A stretch of 64,000 bases of DNA. Origin: Indibacter alkaliphilus LW1 (GTDB taxonomy: Bacteria; Bacteroidota; Bacteroidia; Cytophagales; Cyclobacteriaceae). The number at the start of each line of letters is the position of its first letter. The stretch's first letter is position 1. The notes beneath the pieces are model-generated. The model did not search any database. It was not told the DNA's origin and was given only the letters and a program-made list of their open reading frames with translations. Below, one piece after another: positions 18,109 to 27,582 of the stretch. The position numbers were made by a program, and so were the translations under genes. The stretch is from NCBI RefSeq assembly GCF_000295935.2, contig NZ_ALWO02000052.1:62001-126000 (forward strand), given 5' to 3'.

Positions 18109-19509
18109 ATGAGCATAAGAATAGAAAAAGATACCATGGGTCCGGTAGAAGTCCCTGCTGACAAATACTGGGGAGCACAGACCCAAAGATCCATCAATAA
18201 TTTTAAAATCGGCGGTGAAAGAAACCGGATGCCAATTGAGATTATCAGGGCTTTTGCCATTCTAAAGAAATCGGCAGCACTGACCAATTCTGAATTGGGA
18301 GTACTTGACCAAGGAAAGGCCGAAATGATTGCCCAAGTGTGTGATGAGATTTTGGAGGGGAAGCATGATGATCAATTTCCCCTAGTGATCTGGCAAACAG
18401 GATCTGGAACACAGTCAAACATGAACTCCAATGAAGTAATAGCCTACAGGGCACACGTTCTGATGGGAGGATCCTTAGAAGATGCCAAGAAAAAGGTCCA
18501 CCCCAATGACGATGTCAACAAGTCCCAGTCATCCAATGACACTTTTCCTACGGCCATGCATATTGCGGCCTACAAAATGGTTATGGAAACCACAATTCCG
18601 GGTGTAGAGAAGCTAAGAGATACACTTAAAGCCAAATCAGAGGCATTTATGGATGTGGTTAAAATTGGGAGAACGCACTTTATGGATGCCACTCCTTTGA
18701 CCTTGGGACAGGAATTTTCTGGATATGTAGCTCAGTTGGATCATGGATTAAAAGCTTTGAGAAATACTTTGGCTCATCTTTCTGAGTTGGCACTTGGAGG
18801 TACTGCAGTAGGTACAGGTCTAAATACCCCTAAAGGATATGCAGAGCTTGTAGCAAAGAAAATCGCAGAATTTTCCGGCCAACCTATGATTACAGCTCCA
18901 AATAAATTTGAAGCATTGGCGGCTCATGATGCAATTGTGGAATCTCATGGGGCTTTGAAGCAGTTGGCTGTGAGCTTGATGAAGATCGCAAACGACATCA
19001 GAATGCTTTCATCAGGACCTAGATCTGGAATAGGCGAGGTCCTGATTCCTGAAAATGAGCCAGGTTCTTCAATAATGCCGGGCAAGGTCAACCCAACACA
19101 GGTGGAGGCCATTACCATGGTAGCAGCCCAAGTGATGGGTAACGATGTGGCTATTTCTGTTGGTGGGTCAAACGGGCACTTTGAGTTAAACGTCTTCAAA
19201 CCTATGATGATAGCCAATTTCTTACAGTCTGCTAGGTTGATAGGTGATGCATGCGTATCTTTCAATGATAATTGTGCGATAGGAATTGAGCCAAATACTC
19301 CTTTCATTCAAAGACATCTTGAAAACTCACTGATGCTTGTTACCGCCCTTAATCCACATATAGGCTATGAAAACGCAGCGGCAATTGCCAAGAAGGCCCA
19401 TAAGGAGGGGACTTCTTTAAGGGAAGCGGCTTTGGCATTGGGATTGTTAACAAACGAGCAATTTGATGAATGGGTAAGACCTGAAGATATGACAGGGAGC
19501 TTGAAATAA
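18109..19509 (+). CDS. fumC: Class II fumarate hydratase
   Basis: TCA-cycle enzyme interconverting fumarate and malate without an iron-sulfur cluster. The start at 18109 ([28 protein letters not shown]) is used in place of an in-frame ATG 90 bases upstream, because it gives the usual 466 residues. Signature motifs are intact: [14 protein letters not shown], the catalytic-His region [18 protein letters not shown], and the mobile loop [13 protein letters not shown]. Single gene. Confidence 0.97.
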   Translation: MSIRIEKDTMGPVEVPADKYWGAQTQRSINNFKIGGERNRMPIEIIRAFAILKKSAALTNSELGVLDQGKAEMIAQVCDEILEGKHDDQFPLVIWQTGSGTQSNMNSNEVIAYRAHVLMGGSLEDAKKKVHPNDDVNKSQSSNDTFPTAMHIAAYKMVMETTIPGVEKLRDTLKAKSEAFMDVVKIGRTHFMDATPLTLGQEFSGYVAQLDHGLKALRNTLAHLSELALGGTAVGTGLNTPKGYAELVAKKIAEFSGQPMITAPNKFEALAAHDAIVESHGALKQLAVSLMKIANDIRMLSSGPRSGIGEVLIPENEPGSSIMPGKVNPTQVEAITMVAAQVMGNDVAISVGGSNGHFELNVFKPMMIANFLQSARLIGDACVSFNDNCAIGIEPNTPFIQRHLENSLMLVTALNPHIGYENAAAIAKKAHKEGTSLREAALALGLLTNEQFDEWVRPEDMTGSLK

Positions 19510-19704
19510 TTTCAATAAACTTAAGACGCTCTATCAAAAAAACGGGCTTGTCTGCTAATAGAAGATAAGTAGAGCTGCAAAAAGGCAGTCATTATGAGGA
19601 AAGATATTCCTGTTACAGAATTTCGTCCGTTTACCCATAACAGGATATTTGAAATTCTTTGTCACGGGGACAATTTCTGATCTTGAAAAACAAAAAACAA
19701 AAAA

Positions 19705-20025
19705 ATGAAAAAACACATTTTGAACTTCTCCCTGGCAGCTGCATTAATGTTGGGTGGGACGTCTGCTAGCTTGGCAGCAGACAAACCAGCGAAAGCTGAA
19801 AATGAATTGACTGAAGCACAGGTCAAAAGATTGGAGGAAATAGATGCCAGAGTCCTTGAGATCAAGGAGATGGATTTTTCTGAAATGGATAGGGCGGAAC
19901 GAAAAGAAATCAAGAGTGAATTGAAGGAGCTTCATAAAGAAGCAAAGCAAAACGGAGGGTCAGGAATATACATCTCCACAGGTGCTTTGATCATTATCAT
20001 TATTCTATTGATTATCCTACTCTAA
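19705..20025 (+). CDS. Small membrane-anchored coiled-coil protein
   Basis: A 106-residue exported protein with an N-terminal signal peptide (cleavage near ASLA-A), a charged helical middle with heptad-like spacing (VKRLEEIDARVLEIKEMD...KELHKEAKQ), a short Gly/Ser hinge, and a C-terminal membrane helix rich in isoleucine and leucine (LIIIIILLIILL). Proteins with this layout are frequent in Bacteroidota and have no assigned role. The charged domain is predicted to sit in the periplasm. Confidence 0.75.
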   Translation: MKKHILNFSLAAALMLGGTSASLAADKPAKAENELTEAQVKRLEEIDARVLEIKEMDFSEMDRAERKEIKSELKELHKEAKQNGGSGIYISTGALIIIIILLIILL

Positions 20026-20033
20026 AAAAGCTT

Positions 20034-20999
20034 TTACAGAGAGATTTTTGAAAGAAAATCATAACTGTTCTGTAATGCCATTTTAGGCTCAGGAGTCAGG
20101 TCTTTTTCCAAAAAGAAATGCTTGGCTCCTGATTTTTTTGCGGTTGCCATAATACCCTCTAGATCTAAAACGCCTGCCCCAGCATCTGCAAGGAAAGGGA
20201 ACAAGCCCATCCATTCCTGCATATTTTCCCCCGCTCCTTCAAATCTTTTATCCTCCTTCATGTCTTTGATATGTAAAAGAGAAAACCTCCCAGGATTCTC
20301 CTCAAGTATCTTTTTGATATCAACTCCTGCGGCTGTAAACCAAAAAACATCCAACTGCATTTTGACTAATTCAGGATCAGTATTTTCCAAAATAAACTGG
20401 AAAGGAACAACAGCTTCCTTGGCTTGATGCCCATATCCATGATTATGGTAAAAGAAAGTAAGCCCATTTTTCTTGGCATTCTCCCCGACTTGATTGAAAA
20501 TATCAACTGTCCTTTTGTAATCATCAATGCTCTGACGCATATCATCCGGAATCATAGCAATGCCCACGTACTTATGTCCCACAATGTGCGCTGCCTCTGC
20601 GATTTGAGACATGTTTTGCTGAAGTGAAGGCAAGTCTATATGAATAGATGGTGCGCTTAATCCATGACGATCCAGTATTTCCCTGAGTTCTTTTGGAGAA
20701 TGGCCAAAATACCCTGATCCTGAAAAACCCAAGAATCCTGCTGTCTGCTTCCAACTATCCTGCGCCTCTTGAGTACTGAAGGAATAGGGACCAAAAAACT
20801 CCAGTTCTTTGTAACCTATGGAAGAAATCATCTTAAGAGTTCCTTCAAAATCTTCAGAAAGGGACTTGGGAAGTGTGAAAAGGGCAACTCCAAATTTATC
20901 TTTATCGGACTTTTTTGAAAAGGCTTGGCAAAATTGAGGAAGAAAAGCTGTGCTTGCTACTGCTAAACCGCTGTTTCGGATAAATTTTCGTCTATTCAT
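20034..20999 (-). CDS. Exported sugar phosphate isomerase/epimerase-like TIM barrel
   Basis: A 321-residue protein of the xylose isomerase-like TIM-barrel superfamily. It starts with a Tat-type signal (MNRRKFIRNSGLAVASTAF), so it is probably exported folded. Conserved metal/substrate segments include HSPKELREIL, FFYHNHGYG, LDVFWFTAAGVD and LLHIKDMKE. Related Bacteroidota proteins act on sugars or inositol derivatives; the substrate here is unknown. Single gene, its stop only 9 bp from the stop of the small coiled-coil gene. Confidence 0.85.
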   Translation of the reverse strand: MNRRKFIRNSGLAVASTAFLPQFCQAFSKKSDKDKFGVALFTLPKSLSEDFEGTLKMISSIGYKELEFFGPYSFSTQEAQDSWKQTAGFLGFSGSGYFGHSPKELREILDRHGLSAPSIHIDLPSLQQNMSQIAEAAHIVGHKYVGIAMIPDDMRQSIDDYKRTVDIFNQVGENAKKNGLTFFYHNHGYGHQAKEAVVPFQFILENTDPELVKMQLDVFWFTAAGVDIKKILEENPGRFSLLHIKDMKEDKRFEGAGENMQEWMGLFPFLADAGAGVLDLEGIMATAKKSGAKHFFLEKDLTPEPKMALQNSYDFLSKISL

Positions 21000-21071
21000 G
21001 CGTTAGGATAATGTGGATTAATTATCCTAAAGTATGAAATTTAACATTACGTACAAAATACACAATGGATT

Positions 21072-21518
21072 TTAATTGTCTTTTATGCTGTCCAGGTATT
21101 TCTTGACCTTTATGGACCTAAAAAAGATAAATCCTAAAGGAATCAACCAGATTAATTCATTGAAAACCAGATGGAAAATTGTCCTCTTGTTCCAGTCCAA
21201 TTCTGGCATAAATCCTATCACAAACCAAGTTGCTAAGGTTATTTTTCCAAGAATACCTACCAATATGAGGTAATTCCAAGAAATGGGATAAAATGCTGAT
21301 AGAAAGATCAAAAAGCCTAAAACCATTCCTATAGAACCTAAGGTATTGCTGCTGATTTCTGTACTAAACGCTGCATTCATAGAAAGCCATTTGATAAGGT
21401 CTTTTCCAAAATATCTGAAGAATGCGCCTATAGCAAAAGTGTACATGCCACAAAGCAGCAGTACTCCACGCATGGGCATTGGGAAAACCGGAAATGAACT
21501 GTTTTTATCGGAAGTCAT
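21072..21518 (-). CDS. Four-helix membrane protein of unknown function
   Basis: A 148-residue protein with four predicted membrane helices (about 15-35, 53-72, 80-100 and 112-135) and a basic C-terminal tail (RSIKVKKYLDSIKDN). The pattern resembles small DoxX-like or uncharacterised four-helix proteins, but no signature is clear. It lies between two genes on separate transcripts. Confidence 0.7.
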   Translation of the reverse strand: MTSDKNSSFPVFPMPMRGVLLLCGMYTFAIGAFFRYFGKDLIKWLSMNAAFSTEISSNTLGSIGMVLGFLIFLSAFYPISWNYLILVGILGKITLATWFVIGFMPELDWNKRTIFHLVFNELIWLIPLGFIFFRSIKVKKYLDSIKDN

Positions 21519-21585
21519 TATTGAGTATATTTCTGAACTTTATTCTTAATCCATAAGAATGTAATCACCCTATTTGCAAATCTAC

Positions 21586-23262
21586 ATGAAGCACTCAAAT
21601 AACAAGTCCAAAGTTGTAATATTTATCCTCTTCTCAGTTGGTTTATCACTTGCGTTTATCGCTGGTGAAAAGTTTCAAAATATTTCTATTTCTGATATTG
21701 CCGCGGCTGAAAATCTGATTGGATTGGAGTTCACACCAGTAGAAAGGGATAGTATGATTCGCAACTTGGAAGGGCATCTTGAGAGCTTTGTCAAAATGAG
21801 AGAAAGCCGCCTTGAAAATTCTGTAGCCCCTGCTTTGTATTTCAACCCTTTACCCCATGGATTTTTTCCTGATCAGAATCAGAAGGAATTCAACTGGATG
21901 CTTCCTTCAAGCGTGGAATTACCTGAAAATAATAAGGACATTGCTTTTATGAATGTGTCAGAACTGGCAGTTTTGATTAGAAATAAGCAGCTTAGTTCAG
22001 AAAGACTAACTGGGATTTACCTGGATCGGATCAAAACTTATTCAGACACCCTCCAATGTCTGATTACCCTATTGGAGGATGAAGCAATAGCCAAGGCAAA
22101 AGCTATGGATGCGGAGCTTGCAGCGGGTAATTACAGAGGTCCTCTACATGGAATTCCCTATGGAATCAAAGATCTCTTGGCAGTCGAGGGAACTAAGACG
22201 ACGTGGGGGGCTATGCCCTACAGGGAGCAGGAAATTCAAGAGACTGCAGAGGTAGTGAGAAAACTGGAGGATTCAGGCGCTGTGCTTTTGGGTAAGTTTA
22301 CCTTAGGTGCTCTGGCTATGGGTGATGTTTGGTATGGAGGGGTGACCAAAAACCCATGGAACCTGAATCAAGGCAGCAGTGGTTCTTCCGCTGGATCCGG
22401 ATCCGCTGTTTCTGCTGGTTTGGTACCCTTTGCAATAGGTACAGAAACCTTAGGAAGTATAGTCTCTCCGTCTACAAGAAATGGAGTTACCGGTCTCAGG
22501 CCTACTTTTGGCAGGGTCAGCAGGCATGGAGCCATGGCCTTAAGTTGGAGTATGGACAAAATTGGCCCTATGTCCCGTTCAGCACTGGATAATGGGATAG
22601 TTCTCTCTGTAATCCAGGGTTTTGATAGTAAGGATAAAAGTACCATTGCGGCGGCATTCAATTATGACGGGACCAAATCTTACAAAGGCTTAAAAGTAGG
22701 GTACTTTGATGAGTTCTTTAAAGATGAAAGAGCAAACCTCAAACAAGATCTACGGACATTGGAAGATCTTAAAGCTTTGGGAATAGAATTAAAGCCAGTC
22801 AACTTAAAGACATCTGTGAATGTCAGTAGTTTGTTGATTTCTCTATACGTGGAAGGAGCAGCCGCTTTTGATGAGCTGACCAGAATGGACTTGGATGAAA
22901 TGCTTGTGGCACAGCATCGTGGTGCCTGGCCAAATCTGTTTCGTTCTTCAAGGTTTATTCCTGCTGTAGAATATATCCAAGCCAACAGGCACAGGGCTGT
23001 ACTGATAGAGGAAATGCACGCCTTGTTTTCTGAATTTGATGTTATTGTGACACCAAGCTATGGAGGTAATCAGTTAGCCATAACGAACCTGACAGGTCAC
23101 CCGGCTCTTTGTATGCCCAATGGATTTACTGAGGCTGGTGCTCCTGTTTCAATCACTTTCCTGGCTAATCTTTTTGATGAGGAAAAACTGGTTATGCTGG
23201 GTAGAGCTTTCCAAGAAAAAACTGACTGGCAAAAGAGGAGACCTCCTTTCTTTGATAAGTAA
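21586..23262 (+). CDS. Amidase-signature family hydrolase, exported or membrane-anchored
   Basis: Ser-cisSer-Lys amidase of about 558 residues. An N-terminal hydrophobic segment (KVVIFILFSVGLSLAFIAG) acts as a signal or anchor. The catalytic Lys is in HGIPYGIKDLL; the glycine/serine-rich stretch GSSGSSAGSGSAVSAGLV and the TLGSIVSPS loop hold the cis-Ser and nucleophilic Ser. The GatA-like C-terminal part is present. The nucleophile loop is TLGSI rather than TGGSI. As an exported enzyme it is unlikely to be GatA; it may hydrolyse amides outside the cytoplasm. An ATG at 21574 is an alternative start. Confidence 0.88.
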   Translation: MKHSNNKSKVVIFILFSVGLSLAFIAGEKFQNISISDIAAAENLIGLEFTPVERDSMIRNLEGHLESFVKMRESRLENSVAPALYFNPLPHGFFPDQNQKEFNWMLPSSVELPENNKDIAFMNVSELAVLIRNKQLSSERLTGIYLDRIKTYSDTLQCLITLLEDEAIAKAKAMDAELAAGNYRGPLHGIPYGIKDLLAVEGTKTTWGAMPYREQEIQETAEVVRKLEDSGAVLLGKFTLGALAMGDVWYGGVTKNPWNLNQGSSGSSAGSGSAVSAGLVPFAIGTETLGSIVSPSTRNGVTGLRPTFGRVSRHGAMALSWSMDKIGPMSRSALDNGIVLSVIQGFDSKDKSTIAAAFNYDGTKSYKGLKVGYFDEFFKDERANLKQDLRTLEDLKALGIELKPVNLKTSVNVSSLLISLYVEGAAAFDELTRMDLDEMLVAQHRGAWPNLFRSSRFIPAVEYIQANRHRAVLIEEMHALFSEFDVIVTPSYGGNQLAITNLTGHPALCMPNGFTEAGAPVSITFLANLFDEEKLVMLGRAFQEKTDWQKRRPPFFDK

Positions 23263-23387
23263 TCAAAGAGTTAGAAAATATAAATACCCGTATCAATACA
23301 GAGGCTTGACTTAAATTCCGTTTAGAGAGGACATTCATTATTATAATTTTTTTATATTTCTGATAATCAGTTTCAAACTCGGACACT

Positions 23388-24098
23388 ATGAAAACTTTAT
23401 CTCTTATTTTAACGCTAGCTGTTTTTGTAACCTTAGTCTCCTGCGACTCTCGGAATTATTCAGGTGAGGTAGAAACTGAGTCGTTTGACATAGAAGGGGT
23501 ATCACGATTAAAAGTAAGTGGTGTATTTAACCTGCATATTTCCCAAGGCGACCAGGAATCGTTGACCATTGAAGGGCATCCTGATTTGATTTCACTTTTC
23601 CAGGTCAAACAAAGAGGGGATTTATTGGAACTGCATATTTCCGAAAAAGACAGCAGGACTTTCAATAAAAAAGGCGCTAAAGTTAATCTGAAAGTGGCTG
23701 GTCTAAGTGAAATGGAATTTGAGGGTGCAGGCAACATCGCCACTGTCAATCCCCTTGATTTAAATGATTTCAGACTTATAGGCCGAGGAGTCGGTAAGGT
23801 CAACATGGAGCTAGAGGCGGACCATGTGGATGCAGATCTCAATTTTGTAGGCAGCTTAACACTCAAAGGTGTGGCAAGAGAATTGACATTGATCAATGAA
23901 GGAATCGGAAATATAGATGCCTCCAAGTTAATCGCCCAAAAAGTAGAATTGGTGAGTGGAGGTATAGGAAAAGTTGCTGTTCACTGTGAGGGAGAGCTTT
24001 CTCTTGAGGTAGATGGGATTGGAACAGTTAGCTATACCGGTAACCCTACAGTAGTGCACGAAAAAGTAAATGGCATAGGAAAAGTAAATAGAAATTAA
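23388..24098 (+). CDS. GIN-domain (DUF2807) lipoprotein
   Basis: A 236-residue lipoprotein with a type II signal (lipobox ending LVSC at about residue 19). The rest is a repetitive beta-helix-like domain of the DUF2807/GIN type, seen in the openings FDIEGVSRLKVSGVFNLHIS and the closing GIGTVSYTGNPTVVHEKVNGIGKV. Such proteins are common in Bacteroidota and are presumed surface or periplasmic; the annotation as an adhesin head is not proven. Single gene. Confidence 0.88.
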   Translation: MKTLSLILTLAVFVTLVSCDSRNYSGEVETESFDIEGVSRLKVSGVFNLHISQGDQESLTIEGHPDLISLFQVKQRGDLLELHISEKDSRTFNKKGAKVNLKVAGLSEMEFEGAGNIATVNPLDLNDFRLIGRGVGKVNMELEADHVDADLNFVGSLTLKGVARELTLINEGIGNIDASKLIAQKVELVSGGIGKVAVHCEGELSLEVDGIGTVSYTGNPTVVHEKVNGIGKVNRN

Positions 24099-24400
24099 AG
24101 ATTATGTGCATATCCCCAATTATACCACTAACTAAATTAAATAAGAGCCTAGATTAACCTGATACTAATAGATACCTGCCTGCCGCAGGCAAGTTGGATC
24201 CGCCTCGGCGGACAAGTTATTCATTGATAACTTGTCCCGGTTTATCGGGATTGGCTTGAAATCATAGGTATTCCACTTTTAAGGTTCTACAGGTAAGAAA
24301 GCGGAAAATCATGAAAGAGAAATAAATTATTCGACTTCACGTCAAAAATACCCAAATATCATTTGAGCTGAATCCAATCAGTATTAGTTTAGATCTGTTC
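24099..24400. other. 302-bp intergenic region with hairpin array
   Basis: No coding sequence. Its middle carries the four-hairpin element at 24172-24271; the remainder is AT-rich without a clear motif. Confidence 0.6.
24172..24271. repeat. Element of four adjacent hairpins
   Basis: Four palindromes in a row: GCCTGCCGCAGGC (24178-24190), TCCGCCTCGGCGGA (24199-24212), GACAAGTTAT/ATAACTTGTC (24211-24220 with 24227-24236), and CCCGGTTTATCGGG (24236-24249). The whole is bounded by an inverted hexamer ATACCT (24172-24177) / AGGTAT (24266-24271). It is GC-rich against AT-rich flanks. It resembles intergenic mosaic repeats (REP/MITE-like) of Bacteroidota genomes. Confidence 0.7.
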
Positions 24401-25069
24401 TCAAAGGTTATGAGCAGTAAATGATTTGGTCATTCCTAGCCATTTTTCTTTATAAATACTGGCTTCAGGAAAGAGCTTCTTCATTTCTTTTTCGTTTATC
24501 AAGCGGATTTCTTCCAGGTATTGCTTCGCATCCTGTTCTCTCCATTTTCTCATTCTGCTGATTTTGGTTTTTGTCAAAACCATGAAAGCCAGACTTTTGG
24601 GTGCATATTGAATCAAGGGCAAAGCATAATGAGCTTCCACCAAAAAATGTTTATTCGGAGTCTGAACAAAATACTTTTTTCCTACCCTCATACATTCAGT
24701 AGCCATTTTCTTTTGGTTTTTCCAAGTGTAAAGATGTTCTATGACAGAGTTGGAAAAAACCAGATCAAAAGAATTGTCGTCAAATTGGGATAAATCAGTA
24801 GCATCTCCAGAAATACTGTTAACACCAAAAGGAAGGTTATGCTCTTCTTCTAAGTTGAGTAGAGTTACTTTGACACGGCCTTCCAAAACCATGTTTTTGT
24901 CCTCCCAAAAGTATGCCGTACCGCCTACATCCAGAATGTGTACTACTTGACTGGCTGGAAAATTTTTATCTATCAAATCTTCAAAAACCTGAAACCTCCT
25001 GTTTCTTAGGGCATATCCCAACGATTCGGGTTGATCAGAAGAAGCCATTAAGGCTTTAAAATTATTCAT
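24401..25069 (-). CDS. Class I SAM-dependent methyltransferase
   Basis: A 222-residue methyltransferase. Motif I is HILDVGGTAYFW near residue 44, the motif II acidic residue follows the second beta strand (LLNLEEE), and FDLVFSNSVIEHL near 108 is the motif IV/V of the Methyltransf_11 group. It closes with a family-typical region after WREQDAKQYLEEIRLI. The substrate is probably a cell-surface glycan or lipid, inferred from the polysaccharide genes nearby. It is transcribed away from the initiating glycosylphosphotransferase. Confidence 0.88.
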   Translation of the reverse strand: MNNFKALMASSDQPESLGYALRNRRFQVFEDLIDKNFPASQVVHILDVGGTAYFWEDKNMVLEGRVKVTLLNLEEEHNLPFGVNSISGDATDLSQFDDNSFDLVFSNSVIEHLYTWKNQKKMATECMRVGKKYFVQTPNKHFLVEAHYALPLIQYAPKSLAFMVLTKTKISRMRKWREQDAKQYLEEIRLINEKEMKKLFPEASIYKEKWLGMTKSFTAHNL

Positions 25070-25267
25070 ATTTTGGATTGATGTCCTTTTAAACCTTCAA
25101 TTTGTCTTAATTCACAAATTATTCTTACAAAAGTAATACCGTTAATGGATTCTTTTTTAATTTTACCATCAAATTCAAAAAAAACAGGTAAAATCCTGCT
25201 GAATTAAGATAAAATTATAAACTACCTCGTTGCTGAATGCGTATTTTCCAGTTAAGTACATATTTTT

Positions 25268-26638
25268 ATGAAAAAACGCTTTGATAGATTCTTTCCCTGG
25301 CTTTTTGTTATTGGGGATGTTACCATATTAGTAGTTTCCTTTTTGCTGGCCTCTTTGGTATTGAGTGGGGAAAATGAGTTTTTTGGCCCAGATCCATCCA
25401 TGTTTTTTATTTTCATACTTGTTTGGTTGGTTATCACCCTATTACGCAAAGATTATAAATGGGGGAGGACTGTCAAATCTGAAAAAATATTGGAAAAGGA
25501 GCTGGGATCATTGACCTGGTTCTTGGCGATAGTTGCTATCATCTGGATGCCAGTGTATTCTGATAGCTTACGATTGACATATTTCTTCGTGCTAAGTTCA
25601 TGTCTGTTTTTCTTTTTGGGTTTTTATAGGGTTTCCTTGCATTTGGTGTTAAGGAAATACCGCTCCAAAGGATTCAATTACAGGAATGCAGTTATTTTGG
25701 GTAAAGGTAGAGAAAGTACACAATTAGAGCAGATCATCCGGTTGAGGAAGGATTTTGGAATTCGTTTTTTAGGGTATTATGATGACAAAGTAGTGGGTCC
25801 ACTGGCAAAAGGAAACATATCAAAGTTTTTTGATGATGCACTGGAAAAGAAAATAGACCTGATTTACATTCATGAGTATCTTGACGAAAAGCTAATTAAA
25901 AAAGTGATACACTTTGCTGATGAGCATTATATCAAAGTAAAAATTATTCCTGGCAATACCCTGCAATTGGAAAAGAAACTATCATTTTCCAAGTATGGAG
26001 ATTTCTTTGTCATCAACGTCAATGAGGTTCCTTTGGATTACGTTTTCAATAGAGTAATGAAAAGGGGATTTGACTTGATTTTTTCTCTTTTTGTCACGGT
26101 ATTTATCTTGAGCTGGTTGATACCATTAGTAGGTCTTCTGATCAAACTTGAATCAAAGGGTCCCATATTTTTTATACAAGAAAGGAATGGAGAAAATAAC
26201 GAGGTTTTTAGCTGCCTTAAATTCCGGTCTATGACACCCAATGATTATGCAGATACGCATCAAGCTGTCAAAAATGACCCTAGGGTTACCCGAATAGGTG
26301 CTTTTTTAAGGCAGACATCTTTGGACGAAATGCCTCAATTTCTCAATGTGCTTATTGGGGATATGTCTATTGTGGGGCCTAGACCACACACAGTTCCTAT
26401 GAACAAGCTTTTTCAAACCCAGATTGAAAAGTACAATTCAAGACATAAGATCAAGCCTGGTATTACCGGATTAGCCCAAGTGAAAGGGTTTAGAGGGGAA
26501 ATTGAAAACGCTTTCCAGATCCGTTCCAGAGTAAGGTTAGACTTTTTCTATATTCAAAAATGGTCTATTTGGCTGGATCTTAGTATTTGCGTAAGGACCG
26601 TGTATGAACTTTTGCTCAACAGAGAAAATGCATATTGA
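25268..26638 (+). CDS. Polyprenyl glycosylphosphotransferase (WcaJ/WbaP type)
   Basis: Initiates exopolysaccharide assembly by moving a sugar-1-phosphate from a nucleotide sugar to undecaprenyl phosphate at the membrane. Length 456: four N-terminal membrane helices (residues 15-125), a cytoplasmic region with CoA-binding-like fold (FNYRNAVILGKGREST), then the C-terminal catalytic domain with KRGFDLIFSLFVTVFILSW, FFIQERNGENNEVFSCLKFRSM, DEMPQFLNVLIGDMSIVGPRPH and KPGITGLAQVKG. Full set of sugar-transferase motifs. It overlaps the next methyltransferase gene. Confidence 0.95.
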   Translation: MKKRFDRFFPWLFVIGDVTILVVSFLLASLVLSGENEFFGPDPSMFFIFILVWLVITLLRKDYKWGRTVKSEKILEKELGSLTWFLAIVAIIWMPVYSDSLRLTYFFVLSSCLFFFLGFYRVSLHLVLRKYRSKGFNYRNAVILGKGRESTQLEQIIRLRKDFGIRFLGYYDDKVVGPLAKGNISKFFDDALEKKIDLIYIHEYLDEKLIKKVIHFADEHYIKVKIIPGNTLQLEKKLSFSKYGDFFVINVNEVPLDYVFNRVMKRGFDLIFSLFVTVFILSWLIPLVGLLIKLESKGPIFFIQERNGENNEVFSCLKFRSMTPNDYADTHQAVKNDPRVTRIGAFLRQTSLDEMPQFLNVLIGDMSIVGPRPHTVPMNKLFQTQIEKYNSRHKIKPGITGLAQVKGFRGEIENAFQIRSRVRLDFFYIQKWSIWLDLSICVRTVYELLLNRENAY

Positions 26639-27563
26639 TACCAGCAAAGTAACAGATTGTGCTTATTGCGGGTATCAGGGAGAGTTGATAGTCCATGAGG
26701 TAAAGGAAATGATGTTTGGTACCGGCGAGCTTTTCCACTATGGAGAATGTCCGGAATGCAAAAGTCTTTGTTTATTGGATCCTCCCAAGGATCTTTCGCC
26801 TTATTATCCTGAGGATTATTATTCTTTTTTACCATTGGTGAAGACCTCATCTGTTATTAACTTTCTCAAGAAAATCCGGTTTACACTCTTCCAAATTACC
26901 GAATATCATCAAGTCAAGCCTGTTTTTGGGGACTGGGTAGCCAAAATCAAACCCAAAAAAACGGCTCGTATTGCAGATATTGGCTGTGGTAATGGTCAAC
27001 TGCTTTTTGAACTATATGCTGCGGGATTCAAAAATCTGACTGGAGTAGATCCCTTTATGAAAGAGAGCGTTAGGGTAAACAAATATTTAAGTTTGGAAAA
27101 AAAGTCCATTTTTGAAATTGAAGGGGTTTTTGATCTGGTTATGATTCATCATGCACTTGAACATATGGATCATCCCCAAGCCATCCTCAAAAGGTGCTTT
27201 GAGTTGATGGATCATGAATCCTATTTGTTGGTCCGCTTGCCTGTCACTGATTCTAAGGTTTGGAAAGATGAGGGAGTATATTGGGTTCAGCTGGATGCAC
27301 CTCGGCATTTCCAAATACCTTCGGTCTCAGGATTGAAAAAGTTGGCTGAAAAAGAGGGCTTTGAGAGTAGGGGGATTGTATTTGATAGTACGGAGTTTCA
27401 ATTTTGGGGAACTGAATTGGCTAAAGAAGGCAAAATACTAAGTAAAGAAGAGCATATGAAGGTTTTTTCCAAACAAGATATGGCCAGATGGAGGAAAAAA
27501 GCTGCCCTTTACAACCAAAAATCAGTGGGTGATCAGGCCAGCTTTTATTTTTATAAACCTTAA
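26628..27563 (+). CDS. SAM methyltransferase with N-terminal zinc ribbon
   Basis: A 311-residue protein. The N terminus carries a CxxC...CxxC pair (CAYC near 11 and CPEC near 43) typical of zinc-ribbon methyltransferases. A SAM motif I (IADIGCGNGQLLFEL) and acidic/aromatic IV region (FDLVMIHHALEHMDHP) follow, and RHFQIPSVSGLKKLAEKEGF closes the fold. The inner ATG at 26628 overlaps the previous gene by only 11 bases and removes an unlikely N-terminal extension (ATG at 26604). Cotranscribed with the glycosylphosphotransferase; probably modifies a sugar or lipid-linked glycan. Confidence 0.86.
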   Translation: MHIDTSKVTDCAYCGYQGELIVHEVKEMMFGTGELFHYGECPECKSLCLLDPPKDLSPYYPEDYYSFLPLVKTSSVINFLKKIRFTLFQITEYHQVKPVFGDWVAKIKPKKTARIADIGCGNGQLLFELYAAGFKNLTGVDPFMKESVRVNKYLSLEKKSIFEIEGVFDLVMIHHALEHMDHPQAILKRCFELMDHESYLLVRLPVTDSKVWKDEGVYWVQLDAPRHFQIPSVSGLKKLAEKEGFESRGIVFDSTEFQFWGTELAKEGKILSKEEHMKVFSKQDMARWRKKAALYNQKSVGDQASFYFYKP

Positions 27564-27582
27564 TTGGAAGTAATTTAAGGGT

